DNA of 64,000 nt from Chrysopilus asiliformis (lineage: Eukaryota > Arthropoda > Insecta > Diptera > Rhagionidae): the NCBI GenBank assembly GCA_964034945.1, contig OZ035960.1, forward strand, positions 25,841,487-25,905,486, written 5' to 3'. This document shows, piece after piece, positions 23,101 to 35,985 of the stretch. The notes beneath the pieces are model-generated. The model was given only the letters and a program-made list of their open reading frames with translations. It searched no databases and had not been told where the DNA came from. Both the position numbers and the translations under genes were made by a program. The stretch's first letter is position 1. Each line of letters begins with the position of its first letter.

Positions 23101-25452
23101 AATACGATATTATGTCCTGAAACAGTTATTACCAAAGAGGATGTATCCTATTATTCAAAACGTATCTAATGAAACTTTCAGAAAATTCCTTAATGAAATC
23201 TGATATGATTACCGATTACAAAGGTTAATTAATGCAGCACGTGGCCCGTTAAAATTTCATCGTTTCAAGGAGTTTTTTAAGAGCTTAAAGTTTTCCATAT
23301 TATATTTCTTTAAAAAAGGATACTTGAATGGTGACTTGAAACCTTCCTCAATATTTACAGTAGTTTCTGTAGAATTTCGGTTGGATATTCAAATTTAATA
23401 TTCGAAAAAAGGGTTAATATAAGCCGACCGCAAGTTATCTATTTTGCATAGAATTCATTCATATACTAACCGAATGATCCTTTTTAGCTAAACTTAACCT
23501 AGAATCCTACATATCAAATATGAAATTGAGTACAGGAATTAAGGCACCATGTGGTGAACGTGAAAATAAATCAATTACGACACCTCATCCTGCATTTTAG
23601 TCGACCACCACTCTGGATAACTTTGGCCATTCAGTTACCCATCGGGGCGAGCTACCCTACGGTTTATCCGGTTCCGCTTACTTTTTTCTCGTTTTTCTCT
23701 TTATTTATCCATCTACACAATTTTTGTGTTGCGGTTCACTGTTTATTGTTTGACTGTGCGGATTTGTTGGCCTTTCAGTAGTCCTGTTCTTGTTACCTGA
23801 GCACAATTTCACAACACCACACGAGGCTACCAAAAACAAGAGTATAACCGTCATGGATTTATAAATCTATATCAACATATTCATATTACATTCTATGTAA
23901 ACATACTTGTCCACCATATAACCAAGTATTTTTTATCAGCAGCGGGGGAAAAAAAGTTCTTTTTCGACGAGACGTCAGAAATATTACTTTATGTAGGTGC
24001 TATACACGATTTCATCCATATTATAGAAAATTATGTACAAACTCACAAACTCTTTAACTGTTTTATAGATATAGGAATACATCTGTCGAGTCCAATTAAA
24101 CCCTTTTAGGTTGATCCTGTTTTTAGTGGTTTCGTGAGTTATAGGTCATATTTCACCCTACTGTAGTCCCAACTTTTCTTTTTATCCTCCATCTACTTGT
24201 TTATTTTATTTATTTTGTTTTTTTTTGTTAATTTTTTTCCAGGTGCCTCATGTATATGTAAGTTGTTTTCGGTATACTACATCACCACTATTTGTAAAGA
24301 GAAATTGTTTTGGGGTGATGACTTTAATCAGAAAAGTGTTGCTTTAATGGATCCAACGTTATGGGCAGCCACAGGCATTTTCAGGATGAATTTCGGTTTT
24401 TTTCGCTGTTGTTTCCTTGCTTTTTTTTGGTGTTTTGTTTGCTTCCTTTTTAAGTCTTTTAAACTGACTTTTATAGCGAACTTTTTCGTTGAATATTATG
24501 TGCGAAAAAAAAACTGACCTGAAAGCAAGATAAGTTTTTGGAATATTGAACTCCTTACTAAGCAGACTTAATATTCATTTTTATGATAATTAGGACATTA
24601 TGGGACATTATTATTAAAGCACCTTTTCCGTAGGCTTGGCATAACAAAGGTCCATTTAGTAAGTCCTTGGGACTAAATTTGGTTTGATATACTTTGATGT
24701 GAGGTCTAGAGAGAAAAAAATTACTCACAAAATCTTTATTAAAATTCCTTTCAGAAAGTGGATTCTTTTTCAAAAATTAACTGCGATTTAAAATTTTAAA
24801 TTAGATTTTCGGGAAACCTATTGGCTGAAAGACTGATAAAAATGCTAATATGTAGGAATGTTTTAAATATTCTTTGCTGTTAATATCTTACGTTTTAACT
24901 ACAGTAAAGTGTAAATGAACGGAAAGAAATAGTAGAATCAAGAATCGTCATTTGATTTAACTGATTCTCATTTATACTATAAAATCAAATTTATTTGAAT
25001 AAAGAGAGAAAGTAGTAAAAACAAATACCAAACATTAACGTTAAATGCATGTATTTGATATAAATGAATTTTAAATTATTTAAATGAAAAGTATTTAAAA
25101 CATCACTCAATTAGTTTGACTTTCTCTCAGAGCGCGCTTTCTTAAGTCAGTCACTCAAAAGAAAGAACCGAGGATTTATTTTGAATATATAGGTAATTAG
25201 ATCGGAGCTATTACCAATGGCGAACAGAAAAGGGAAGGAGAGAGAATCATCATTGTCTTTGGCGGCACACAAAAATATTTTTTTTTTTGTTTTTATGCAC
25301 GCACAATATCAAAGATGGCGATATAGTGTTCCTGGTAATTATGCCACTTTTGATCATGATGATATTAAAAGTTTTTTCTTGATTTCTTATCAACCTGACT
25401 AAAAAAATCAGTTTTAGGGACAATAAATTAATCTAGAAAAAAGTTTCAGTTA
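23101..25452. other. Unassigned sequence
   Basis: No gene or repeat identified. 23560-23780 is a little less A+T-rich and open in one frame (76 codons) without recognisable content; 24590-24612 has a small direct repeat of 'ggacatta'. Confidence 0.4.
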
Positions 25453-26174
25453 TCTAAATATATAAAAATGGATGTTTGTCTGTCTGTTTGTTTGAGATTA
25501 CAAAGCTCAAAAACTACTGGACCGATTTTTACGCGGTTTTTTGCAAAATGATGTGCGTTGCCAGGAGCAGGTTTTTAGCTATGTTAGATTTTCAAAATTC
25601 AAAGCAGAAGGTCCTGTAAGGATAACGAAAATATCCTTTTTTCCATTTTGCCCCGGGAAAATTTGCATGATGGGGTTTTTGGGGTCGCTGATCACGAAAC
25701 CGGTATTAAATTTTCAAAATTCGAAACGGAAGGTCCTGTAATTATAACCCAAATATCCTTTTTCCCATTTTTCCCCGGAAAAATTAGCATTATAGGGTTA
25801 TTGGGGTCGTTGATCACGCCTCTGCTGTTCCAATTTTAAAATTCGAAACGGAAGGTCCTGTGAGGTAACGGTATTTTTGGCTCCGAAAACTGGCTTTATA
25901 AAGCTTTTGGGGTCGCTGATCACGAATCCGGTGTTGGAATTTCAAAATTCTAACCGAAAAGTCCTGTAAGGATAACGGAAATGTCATTTTTCCAATTTTT
26001 CTCGCAAAAATAGGCTTTGGGATATCACGAATCTGGAGTTGGAGTTTCAAAATTCGAAACGGAAGGTCCTGTAAGGAAACAATTTTTTCCAACAACTTTT
26101 TAAGTTATTTATGGGTTTTTGGCATTCTAAAATTTATACAAAAAACATTTAGCTGCCAACGAAGGGTCTGCTAG
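25453..26174 (+). mobile_element. Canonical-type non-autonomous Helitron (family H), complete-looking
   Basis: It begins TC (after A at 25452) and ends GGGTCTGCTAG before T at 26175, i.e. 5'-TC, 3'-CTAG, inserted between A and T without duplication, as expected of Helitrons. The 5' part has 'gtttgtctgtctgtttg' and 'aactactggaccgattttta'. The body is five imperfect tandem units of ~105-120 bp (starts near 25587, 25707, 25830, 25934 and 26039), each with a version of GGAAGGTCCTGTAAGG and GGTCGCTGATCACG. A 3' hairpin is not obvious. No RepHel coding sequence, so it is mobilised in trans. The truncated relative is at 17887-18283. Confidence 0.8.
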
Positions 26175-28509
26175 TTACTAATAATAAAGTAGAGCGAAAA
26201 TAAACAAGAAAAGAGGTTACTTTGTTGCGTCGTCACTGCTTTCTCGGACAAAAAAATTATCATTTGGTTTAAATACTTTTTCATTTAAATCAAATATAAA
26301 AACCGTTGGCGCACATTTAGTGATTTTTTATTTGATTCAACAGCTTTTTCTTTGAATCTATTGACAATTTTTTATTATGGTAAATATATTTTGTTGGAGA
26401 TAAATTAAACAACCAAAATTCGTTCACCATTAATATAATTTTGTTTAGGGGAATTTAGGGTAAAACATATTTGTATTAGTAGTGGACGATTTTTGTTTGG
26501 GCCAAACAAAATTTTGGTTGCGGCAAGAACATTATATTTATCTCAAATAAAATATGTTTGGCCTAATTACAAGCATCAAAAATTATAAGTTTCTGTATGT
26601 TATTTGTAGTTTTTTACAAAATTTATATCAATTTATATTGATAGAAAATAATTTTTAAATTTAGGTTATAAAAATTTATTTAATATAACTTGAAAGCAAT
26701 ACTGTTTATCTGACTAGTACATCATGACCTACATTATATTTTAGTGATTCCAACATTAAATTTTTAAATTAATTAAATGTAATGCTCAAGTAAATAATAT
26801 ACAAGAAAGATCTCTTCAGAGATAAAATTCAACAGAATCTTACTAGGTCAGGTCAGATGATGGTGATGATGATTGATTGCCAGAAACTTGTGCAGATTTC
26901 ATCTGGAATTATGTATATTTACTACCGAATTATATACACATATGTATACCTACTATGGTATGTACTCTGCGTTGCTTATTTGACCTTTTATTTGTCTAAA
27001 TATCGTAACCAACCGCACTCAAGTTCCTGTTACGAGCATCTTTTTTACGATTTACCCTCTAAAATGCACAGAATAAAGTACGAGTAGGTTTCATTCGTAT
27101 ATCTCTAATATGAAATCCCATCTTTCGGGTGAAATCACGACATCATGACCGACCATAGGTCAATGCGTCAATGTGACTTTTTAGAGATGATGGTGTTTTC
27201 CTTCTCCTATCGTATTGATCTTATTGCAAGGTTCCATCTTTTCGAGTTTTCTTAATACTTGAAAAGGGCTTTTTTTATTATCCTTCGAGTTGTTTCTTAT
27301 TTGCGAAAGGCACGGTCCAAAGTTTATCGCTATCTGATGTTCAAAGGGCAAAAGTAGACGTTGAGCGCGTTCGAAAGAATGGATCTCAAAAAATATTCAC
27401 TATATCTTCAATATTCCTCAGTTCCACCACAGCAGACCAAAGGAAAGGCCCCAGCGTCGATATTTATTTGACTTTTTCGGTCCCCCTGGGGCACCACCGC
27501 CGTCGCCTTCATCCTGATAGGGATTCACCTACATATACGTGTCTCTTATAGGTCGCTCCAAAGGGCAAACACAAATTTTACCGTCGATTTCAATGTCACA
27601 TTTCGAGGATTTTGGGGTTTCGATTTCGGATTCCACATGACACCGAATGTTACAAAGCAGTGGAATTTTTGTCAATGCGGATGGGTTGGGGCTGCTTTCG
27701 TTATGGTTTATGTCTGATGTCTATGCTTATGTTTTATGGTTATTACGTAGCACAGTAGAACCGACATATAAAAGATGTCCCCGAAAGAGTATAGAAAGAT
27801 TTGCAGAGAATTAACTTAAGTACAGAGAAACTGAAAAATGAATTCATCCACTATGCAAAAAAAGGGTTTTTAAAAGTTTAAAAATCATAAAAACCCAGGG
27901 GTACAAAACATAACGGAAAAACGAAATGATTTTGCAGTAATGTGCTTTAAACTTACATTATAACGTGATAAAAATTGAATTCTGTTACAATCACGAAAAA
28001 GGTAGCGAAAACCGAACATAAAATGCGGTGTTATTTAATTCCTGGAAATTTTCATTTGCAAAATTGATTGAGTGTTAGTCCTATTTTAGCAAAGAAAATA
28101 TTTAGTTTCCAATTCTAAGGCAGTGATACCATATAAGTAAAAAACAAAATAGGCTGTAGAATTCTTGTTTTACATAAAACTAAAATTGTGAAAACGAGAT
28201 ACAAAGAAATCGTCTTCAGAGTTTTTAACAAAAATTAAAAAATAAATAGGAAAACTATTCATATTAATTTGATCAGATATTGTTTTCTAACAAGTTGTTT
28301 CTAATTCTGATGGATAATGGTGGATTGAACGACAACTAATTCGCGAATTTTGATTTTATTATTCCGCCATAAAAGTTAGCAAATTGCACAAATTGTGTAA
28401 AAATTGAATACCTTAAATTTTTAAATTTTTACTATCATGAAGACATTTTTTAAGTAATTTGGAATTTTCTTGAGATAAATATTTATTTTACTTCATTTTT
28501 TATGCCTTT
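26175..28509. other. Unassigned sequence
   Basis: A weak imperfect inverted repeat of about 200 bp lies at 26378-26575 (ATATTTTGTTGGAGATAAAT against its diverged inverse at the right). 27340-27680 is less A+T-rich than its surroundings but has no open frame or motif I can name. Confidence 0.35.
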
Positions 28510-29190
28510 ACTTTGCATTTATGTCTGATACAACGCGTCCAAAAAAATATTTTTATTCTTTTTAGCACATTTTTTTTAAAAAAGCTTTTTTCAAAAAAAA
28601 AAATTTGTCTGATTTTAAAAAGAAAAGTTTAAAGAAGCTTTTACTAAAAAATATACTAAAATGAAAATTCTAGAACATTTTTTGCATTCTAGAACATTTT
28701 TTTGGAAATTTTTTGTTTTATACTTTTTAATCTTCGAACATATGTATATCTTTGCCTTTTAGACATCTTCACGGACTTTTTGACTCCAGGATCGGATTTA
28801 GCGATTCCAAATATACCCAGATTAGATTTTTTTCGAGAAAATATGAGGAGACGGATAATCACGTTATCGTTACAGGACCTTTCGTTATCCTCACGGACAT
28901 TTTTTAATTTTGTTTTATACTTTTTAGTCTTCAAATATATATTCTTGCCTTTGAAATATCCTTACTGACTTTTTGACTTCAGACTTGGATTCAGCGGCCC
29001 CAATATCCCAAGATGATATTTTTTGATGACAAGGATAAGACGAAGTAGGGAAAATATTGTGTTGCCAATGGAATTACGTGTATGTCTAAAATTTCAAGTC
29101 AATCGGATGAGTGGTTCAACATTAAATTACAAGATTTCACCTTGACAGCCAGAGGAATAAACAGACATAAACGCAAGCTAAATATTTTTT
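28510..29190 (-). mobile_element. Family C Helitron-like repeat, copy C1
   Basis: On the minus strand (5' at the right) the order is 'gtttatgtctgtttattcct', 'tcatccgattgacttgaaat', 'acacaatattttccctactt', one or two diverged ~122-bp units with 'ggaaaggtcctgtaacgataa', 'cttcgaagattaaaaagt'-type spacers, and the 3' block of A-rich arms with 'tgctaaaaagaataaaaata' and 'acgcgttgtatca'. It matches C4 at 62325-63521 with extra duplication of the spacer. Non-coding. Confidence 0.65.
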
Positions 29191-30614
29191 TTTGAAAATA
29201 GTGTTTTCTTGAACAGACCCTTTTTCGAAGTTTCACTGTAAATATATTTCATACACTTGTATATTCCTCAAAAACATATAAAAATCATCCAAAATGTGTG
29301 TCAATGTGATTCAGTTTCGTTTCGTCCTTTTTGATATGGAGGCCCCATAAGTAAATAAAATTGTCTTCTCGAAGAATTCGTTTTGAGAAAGAATTCGTCT
29401 TTATCGGCCATGAATATCAATTTCTTGTTGCCTTGTTTTCGCTTTTTCGGTCTATCTCGCTTTGGCTTTGCGTGAGGGTTTCGCTTAGCATGTGGTAAAG
29501 TTACAAAGGGTACGTATCATATATAAATAAATAAAATATAAAATAAAATAGAATCAAAATGATCGAACGGAAAAAAAATTATTTGCCAATAAGTGAATCT
29601 TATGGAAAAATCGAATTTTACGGTCGTTGAGTGATAGAGTTGTTAATTCTAAGAGTGCAGGAATCATAAAATATTTATTATTTTTCACATATACTTACAC
29701 ATGATTGATATATTTATGAGTGTAACTTATTTTCAACACTTGTGCATGTTTGTATAAACTTTAATAAATTGTATAGAATATTCAAACATAAATTTTATTT
29801 TTGTATTTATCAAATTGAATTTTTGAGATTAAACTGTTTTTAAAAAAAATAAAAATGTAACAAAATCAAAAATTTTACGAATTTTCTAAATGCTTGTTAA
29901 TTATACACCTAGGTGGTAATTATATACCCGCACAACTTGATTATTTCTAAAGTGTTACTGATCAATTGAGAAACTTGACTTTATTGATCGATTGATGAAA
30001 CTTTGCTTAGTAAAATAATTTTACGATGGAAGTTTTACATTTTTTACCTTTTACTTTGAACGTAATATAAGTAAAGGTACGTAATAATGTTTTCAACATA
30101 TTATTAAATGTGCTACTAGTATATAACTTGAACGAGTAAGTTTTGTTTTATTTTGTTTTGTCCTTCTCGACTTGACTTTCCCAGACGATCGAAGCAATCA
30201 TTATAAATTTCAAAAGTTTTCAGCTTGAACTCCTTTAACCTACGATGTTAGCCGTCGTCTCTAATAAGGAAATTGCTAACAATGTCAAACGAGGCAAAAT
30301 GCATATTTTAACAACACAAAAATATAACTCGAATTGAAAAAGAAGTTTCCACTTTAATTCTTTACATAGAGTTTTACTTTACTTTTCCTTTTGTTATTTT
30401 GTTTTCTTACTGCCTTCGCGCTTTTATTGCAAATAATTTTATGACAATAGGCCGGAAAAGTTCGTAAAGTTGAAATTCTTTTTAAATAAAAGTAACTTTT
30501 CTTAAGGTGGCTGCGTGGTAGGTCCAAAGTGTTCCAATGTTAAAATGATAATAATATTGCAATTGAGGGGAGTTTTGAGCGAAAGGTTTATCATAAAAAG
30601 TGTTGTCGCTTCAT
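29191..30614. other. Unassigned A+T-rich sequence
   Basis: Nothing recognisable beyond A/T runs. Confidence 0.5.
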
Positions 30615-30735
30615 ACAATTTTTTTGGGAGAAGTTAAGTTTTTTTTGAAGAAACTTTTATTAAAACAGTGTACTAAAAAGCAAAAAAAAGTGGGCTCTGT
30701 CACTGTATGTATCAGAATCAAAAGCTATACACATA
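30615..30735 (+). mobile_element. Family C 3'-end fragment, copy C2
   Basis: 'gaagaaacttttattaaaac', 'gtactaaaaagcaaaaaaaa' and 'tgtatcagaatcaaaagcta' match the C4 3' block ('gcttttattaaaa', 'gcactaaaaagaaaaaa', 'tgtatcacaaatataaaagc') in order. It ends where family A copy A4 begins. Confidence 0.55.
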
Positions 30736-30737
30736 TT

Positions 30738-31358
30738 TTTATACCCGTATGGTGAAACCAAAGGGTATATTAACTTTGCCTTACCGTTTGTAACGCCAAG
30801 ATCTCGTCATCACACATAAAAATGAATTACACCAGTGTGTTTAGAATGATAAAAAAAGTTGAATTTTCCATGTCCGTCTGTCTGTCTGTCTGTCTGTCCG
30901 TCTGTCTGTCTGTCCGTCCGTCTGTCTGTCTGTGGCGCGGATTGCGGGCGCACGGATTGAGCTAGAGACTTGAAAGTTTGCACAGATCCGTTTTTCGTAA
31001 AATGCGAGGCTAAGTTCGTTAATGGGCAAAATTGGACCATTAGGTACCCCCCATACGAATGAAAACGATTTTTGCGAATATCTCAAAAACGGTGCATCTT
31101 ATCAAAAAAGTCCAAGCACAAAAGTTATTTAGGATATTATTCTACATAAAACTACCATACATCAAAATCCGATTGGAACAAATTTTAAAAAATCTTATTG
31201 GAAAGTTTGACTTCATAGTGGAATTTTGATAAAACTGGTATAAAAATCTTATTGGAAAGTTTTACTCAAATTTTGGTACAACTGGTCGAATTTTGATACG
31301 AATATCACCATACGGGTTTTCAATAATTGCCAGATTGGCAATTATAGCTTTTGTTATG
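30738..31358 (+). mobile_element. Family A DINE-like Helitron, copy A4
   Basis: Full-length in plus orientation and a good reference copy. 5' TTTATACCCGTATGGTGAAA pairs with GGGTAT; microsatellite (GTCT/GTCC)n at about 30872-30932; 'gcgggcgcacggattgagct'; GGTACCCCCC palindrome; subterminal ACCATACGGGT at 31306-31316 (inverse of the 5' ACCCGTATGGT); hairpin 31325-31343 with an 8-bp stem and GAT loop; end GCTTTTGTTATG. Near the 3' end 'aaaatcttattggaaagttt' is repeated, a small internal duplication absent from the other copies. Confidence 0.9.
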
Positions 31359-31640
31359 TTTTTGATTTGTTCGTGCCCTTATCTTGCTGTTATTTATGAT
31401 ACACAGGACTCAAAATTTAATATTTTCCTTTATAGTACACATTTTCTTTAAAAATCTTTTTTCCAATGTTTGAAAAACGCATTCATGAATATTTCCAAAT
31501 TTCAAGGCAATGGAATATTCGAAAGGGTTCAGGATGTCACCCTCGTAATGAAGATAAATGTTTCTTTTGTTCTTGTTACTAAAGCAGTTACTTAGCTGAT
31601 TGCATAAAAATTATAGTGCTGTTGAGATCAATGATTTGTA

Positions 31641-32168
31641 AAGGTTCTTTCAACAAGGACATAACAATTTTGTATTTTAATAAAAACGCACCCTAAAACT
31701 TTTTTTATGATCTGGCAATGCTAAAACGTCAGTCAAGGTTAACATTTTTTATTTTTAAGGTTTTTTTTAGGTTTACATGCCACACAGCTGGTCAAACAAT
31801 TGATCTGTTGAAGGAGAAGTTCGGTAATCGTGTAATCTCGACAAATGGTCCGGTCGAATGGCCACCTCGCTCATGCGATTTAACGCCGTTGGATTTCTTT
31901 TTATGGGGTTATGTTAAGTCGTTGGTTTATGCCAACAAGCCAACAACGTTAGAGGAGCGCAGGAACAATATCGAACGCGAAATTGCCAACGTTCCGGCCG
32001 ATATGTGCGGAAGAGTGGTGGAAAATTGGCTCCAAAGAATCTATCAGCAAACGTGCTCGCGGTAGCCATATGAACGACATCGAATTTCATACTTAAATGT
32101 AACATTTCCACTACACCTGGAATAAATTTCAGCCCGATATCTCAATTATTCTGTGTTTTATTTAAATA
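31641..32168 (+). mobile_element. Internally deleted mariner/Tc1-type element, copy 1
   Basis: Preceded by TA (31639-31640), it begins AAGGTTCTTTCAACAAGGAC. The reverse complement of the right end of copy 2 gives the same terminus. It then jumps, via 'ggtttacatgccacac', straight into the C-terminal part of a transposase frame and a 3' UTR ('cccgatatctcaattattct'). The 3' terminal repeat is missing: homology to copy 2 stops in 'tttatttaaatac' at 32168. Confidence 0.8.
31785..32065 (+). pseudogene. C-terminal remnant of an IS630/Tc1/mariner-type transposase
   Basis: About 94 codons remain of a DDE transposase that would normally have roughly 340. The key block is PPRSCDLTPLDFFLWG, which in this superfamily carries the third catalytic acidic residue (the D of CDLTPLD) followed by the conserved FLWG. 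The remainder (VYANKPTTLEE, EIANVPADMC, VVENWLQRI) is the usual C-terminal helical tail, and the stop TAG follows directly. The first two catalytic residues and the DNA-binding domain are deleted, so it cannot be active. The minus-strand copy at 39912-40271 has the same breakpoint. Exact subfamily (DD34D or a longer spacing) cannot be told because the spacing is lost. Confidence 0.85.
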
Positions 32169-35058
32169 CCCGATACCACGTCAGGCCTGTGTGAAGACAA
32201 AGCTATGCTCTGGGAGAAACCTGTATTTTGTGTCCTTTTCAAATTTATGAAATCGTTTTTTCGACCAGGTCCGCCAGCATTTTTATATAAATAAACTTTA
32301 CAGTCATCAAATTTTTATAATAATTAACAGATCGGTTGGTAGTGGTGGATAAAAATGTATATTTTTCAAAACATTTTATATAAGTGGATGTTGCAAAAAC
32401 AGCAGCACTGATTCATTACTAATTTGAATTTGATTATTAGAACTTAACAGTGAGAGGAAAAGGGCATTCGAGAATTTAATTTGATCTTCATCTTTATTTC
32501 AGCCAAAGGGCAAATCTGTATCTTATGCTTTGTCGACTTATGCTCCCTTAACTATACGGTGTAGATATTTAATTGACAATTGACGTGCCTGAATACGTTT
32601 AAAGTTCAGTTCAGTTGAATTCAATTTCAATTCGCTTGTTTCAGTTCAACCATGGCCCCCTGTTTAGCGGTGGTTTATATAGCGCGGACAATCAATTTGA
32701 TGGCACAAGATTAGAGAGCATAACCACGAGTTGGATTCAGGGTGGCATATGATGGAGATCTAAAGTGAATGAATCTTTGCAGGGCGAAATCAAATCACCA
32801 TTCAAATTGCTTAACAAAAAGATGAAAGTTGGAATTTATTTTTGAAGAAATTCATTTGCTCACTTATCTCGATTGTGTTTTAACTTTGCTCCTTCAACGT
32901 TCGCCTCCTCTTGTCATTTATTTCCATTGACTCCATTGCAGATTCCTGTAGGACAGGCGACTGGTGTCTTTTTGGTAGTTCTGAATAACGTCAATCAAAC
33001 AATTTGCTAACTCAATTAGTACTTTCCGTTCTAATATAATAAACCAAGATTCAAATTGATTTTCTGCTTTCCTTGTAAGATGTTGGTGTTTTGTTGCCTA
33101 GCATTGTAGATATTGTCATCCTCGCCATTGTAATCATTCTCATCTTTTGCAAACCACTTTTAAAGAAAATTTAGCGAAAAGTTGTACAAAGCACGCGAAA
33201 TCTACGGTAAACTGGTTAAGGTTCCCCAAGGACCGAATTGAATGGGACTCGGTGAGGGTAGAAACGATTAAGGGAGTGCTGCAAGATGAAAACGAAAGTG
33301 GTTGGTTTAATGTGGTGTAGAGTAGCTGAACGCAGGAATACTCAATTTAAGAACATTGTACTTTGGGATAACACTTATTATCTTTATTGTCGTCTTGGGA
33401 TTTATTGCTGTATAAAATAATAGAGAGTAAATGAATGTCGTATGCCACAATGGAGTTGAATGAGACGGATACTAGCCAACCATTAAGTAAAAATAATTTT
33501 TTTACAAAGGAATTACATTGAAAAATATTCAAAAATACAACAAATCAAATTGTAATTAATAACATTGCTTATATTTTTTCATGAAAAATCGTTTACTTGA
33601 CAAATTAGTCATCAAATATTTATGAAGATTTTTTTCTGATTTTGTAATATAAAAAAAATTATTGACACCTTTAAAAGGGTTATGGTAAAAAATGCAAAAA
33701 AAAAAGAAAAACAAAATCTTATTGAAATATCGTACCGTTCTTTCTAAGAAAACCACAAAAATGCCCCCGAAGGTCGATGAAAGTAAACACATGATATGAG
33801 TATTCTGCCATGAGAATAACATTTAAATTACAAGCATATGGAGGGTTATAATATTAAATATTAAATCACTTTAATTTGCGTCAAATTTTTTTTATTGAAA
33901 ATCATTAATTTGGTTTGGGCAATTACTATATTCAACAAATTTTCATCATATGCAATGGCATGGGTTGACTTTTTAATTATATTATTTATCAAAAGCTTTC
34001 AATTAATTTACAATTTAATTCCGGTTTCGACATTATATGGAAAAACTTTTAATTTCAGAATGAATACAAAAGAATTTCGTGTTATTTTATTAAAGAGCAT
34101 TAAAAAACAAATAAATATAAGAGAAAATATTATATCACCTAGCATTTAATAAAATTTTAATTAAAGTAAAATCAATTAAATTAGCGTTGAACAGGGAAAT
34201 GCCACCCTTGGAGTGTTTAGCACATTGGCTCATAAAAAGCGTAAAATAAGTTTTCCTAGTTTCAATGCGACCGCAATTTTCCCACATGGGATAAAGAGAG
34301 TCATAAAACTCAAGTGAAAACATGGAAAAATCTGTGAAACTTTTTCCTGTTATGGGAAGAAATTTCAAGAGCTTTACGACTTAGACTTTGCCGTTTTATA
34401 TGGTGTAGAAATCCATTTTTATGTTATAGTCAACTAAACTTTTTCCTGTATTTCCTGGTGGTTTTTCCGTTTTTCCGAATATTTCCAGTCAAAACGTTAA
34501 TTTAAGATTTATTCTCATTCGCTATTGTGTAGAAAAGTGAATTATAGTTTGGAAAATATATACTTGTATTTGTATATTTTTATTCACCATTTTCTGTTGC
34601 TTGCAATGGCAGAATTGTGTTTTTCAGAGTGAGTATGAAAGAAAGTCGCGTGACCAAAGATTTTAACTGAAATTATGTGAGAATCGGTGTACAACAAAAA
34701 TAATAACATTTTTGTACTTTGAGTTAAATTTATTTTTTCAAAATTTTTAATGCGATGAGAACGATAAAAGGTGAGTTTTTCAGCGTGTTAATCCGTAAAC
34801 TGTAATAAAAACGTTTTAAATAAATATTCAACAGAGAAAATATGATTTTTATCATTGCTGAATGGGAAATAATTTTCACTTTAACACAACACAAAATTAA
34901 TTATTGTATAAATAAAACACGAATACAAATTGTTCAATGCTATTAAATTTATAAATAAATAAACACGAAATAGGACATGGGAAATTTTATAAAATATTTT
35001 TCAGTCAATAATTTTTTTTTAATTTTTTTAAGATCCAAACCAATTAGTGGATAGTTGT
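32169..35058. other. Unassigned A+T-rich sequence
   Basis: No gene or transposon recognised. 32605-32650 has a loose series of 'ttcagtt/ttcaatt'. The block 35031-35058 ('aagatccaaaccaattagtg') resembles 'aagatccgaaccagttagtg' inside family C copy C3 at about 35789. Confidence 0.4.
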
Positions 35059-35549
35059 CCAGCCCTATTCCCGTAACCGGCGGGACCCGTACGCCGCGGG
35101 ATTTGGCGTTTCCCATGGAAAATTTGCATTATGCTAAACGCAATTTGCGTGTGCCGTGGTGCTGAAAACGTTTTACTTTCGATATTACACTAAACGCACC
35201 CGCGAATGTTTTGACTTTTCCATACATTTATTTCCCGCGAGTAAATCGTTGCGGGACCAATCAATTAAATAGAAAGTTTGAATAAAAATGTGAATTTTAT
35301 TTATACATTCAATGAATTTTAACTAAATATAAGTTTTGAAGGTCAGGAAAAACTAACTAGACGCAGTACAATAATTTAATTGAACAAATAAAACTTCATG
35401 CGTATCAAATCAGCAAAACTGTCAAAATAGTCAGCGCGGGGCTGAATAAAACTGCGTTTCTACGTCTACTAGAATAAGAAAATTTCATTCGATCGAGATA
35501 AAACTTGCGTGGCGTATACACGTCCCGCCGGTTACGGGAATAGGGCTGG
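35059..35549. mobile_element. GC-rich-ended TIR element
   Basis: Ends are a perfect inverted repeat of 28 bp: it begins CCAGCCCTATTCCCGTAACC then GGCGGGAC, and the exact inverse closes the element at 35549. The strongly GC-rich termini stand out against the A+T-rich core (35250-35420). No 8-bp duplication is seen; the bases just outside are GT and TC. CAG/CTG at the ends would allow a hAT assignment, but without a target duplication the superfamily is open. Non-coding, 491 bp. Identical termini argue for youth. Confidence 0.8.
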
Positions 35550-35564
35550 TCATAAGCAATTTAT

Positions 35565-35985
35565 TTTTTTAAAAGCTTTTATTTAGCTTGCTTTTCAAAA
35601 GTTTTTATTTAGCTTGCTCTCGCATTCGTCTGTTTGTATGTCTGTCACAGTCAAATCTTGTAACCTCTACTATTGACCCACTTCCACTCATCCGATTGAT
35701 TTGCCATACGTAACACCGAAGAAAATACAATATTTTCCTTGTCCTTGTAAGAATAATGGAAGGTCCTGTAAGGACAACGTGATTAAGATCCGAACCAGTT
35801 AGTGGTCTACCTCAAAATTTCAGAAAAAAAATCTCTTTTCTGGGGGTTTTTGGCGTTGCTGAATTTGATTCTAGTAATAAGGTGTCTGTAAGGATAATGG
35901 AAGGTGCTGTTAGGATAAGGTAATTATTCTTTCCTCAAATTTTTCGGAAAAAATCTCATCTGGGGATTTTAAAGAATAATTATAA
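35565..35985 (+). mobile_element. Family C Helitron-like repeat, copy C3
   Basis: 'aaaagcttttatttagcttg' at the 5' end, 'gtctgtttgtatgtctgtca', 'acccacttccactcatccga', 'aatacaatattttcc', then two diverged units with 'ggaaggtcctgtaaggac' and 'ggaaggtgctgttaggat'. It has lost the 3' block present in C1 and C4. It begins just after the GC-rich TIR element and contains a phrase also found on the other side of that element. Confidence 0.65.
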
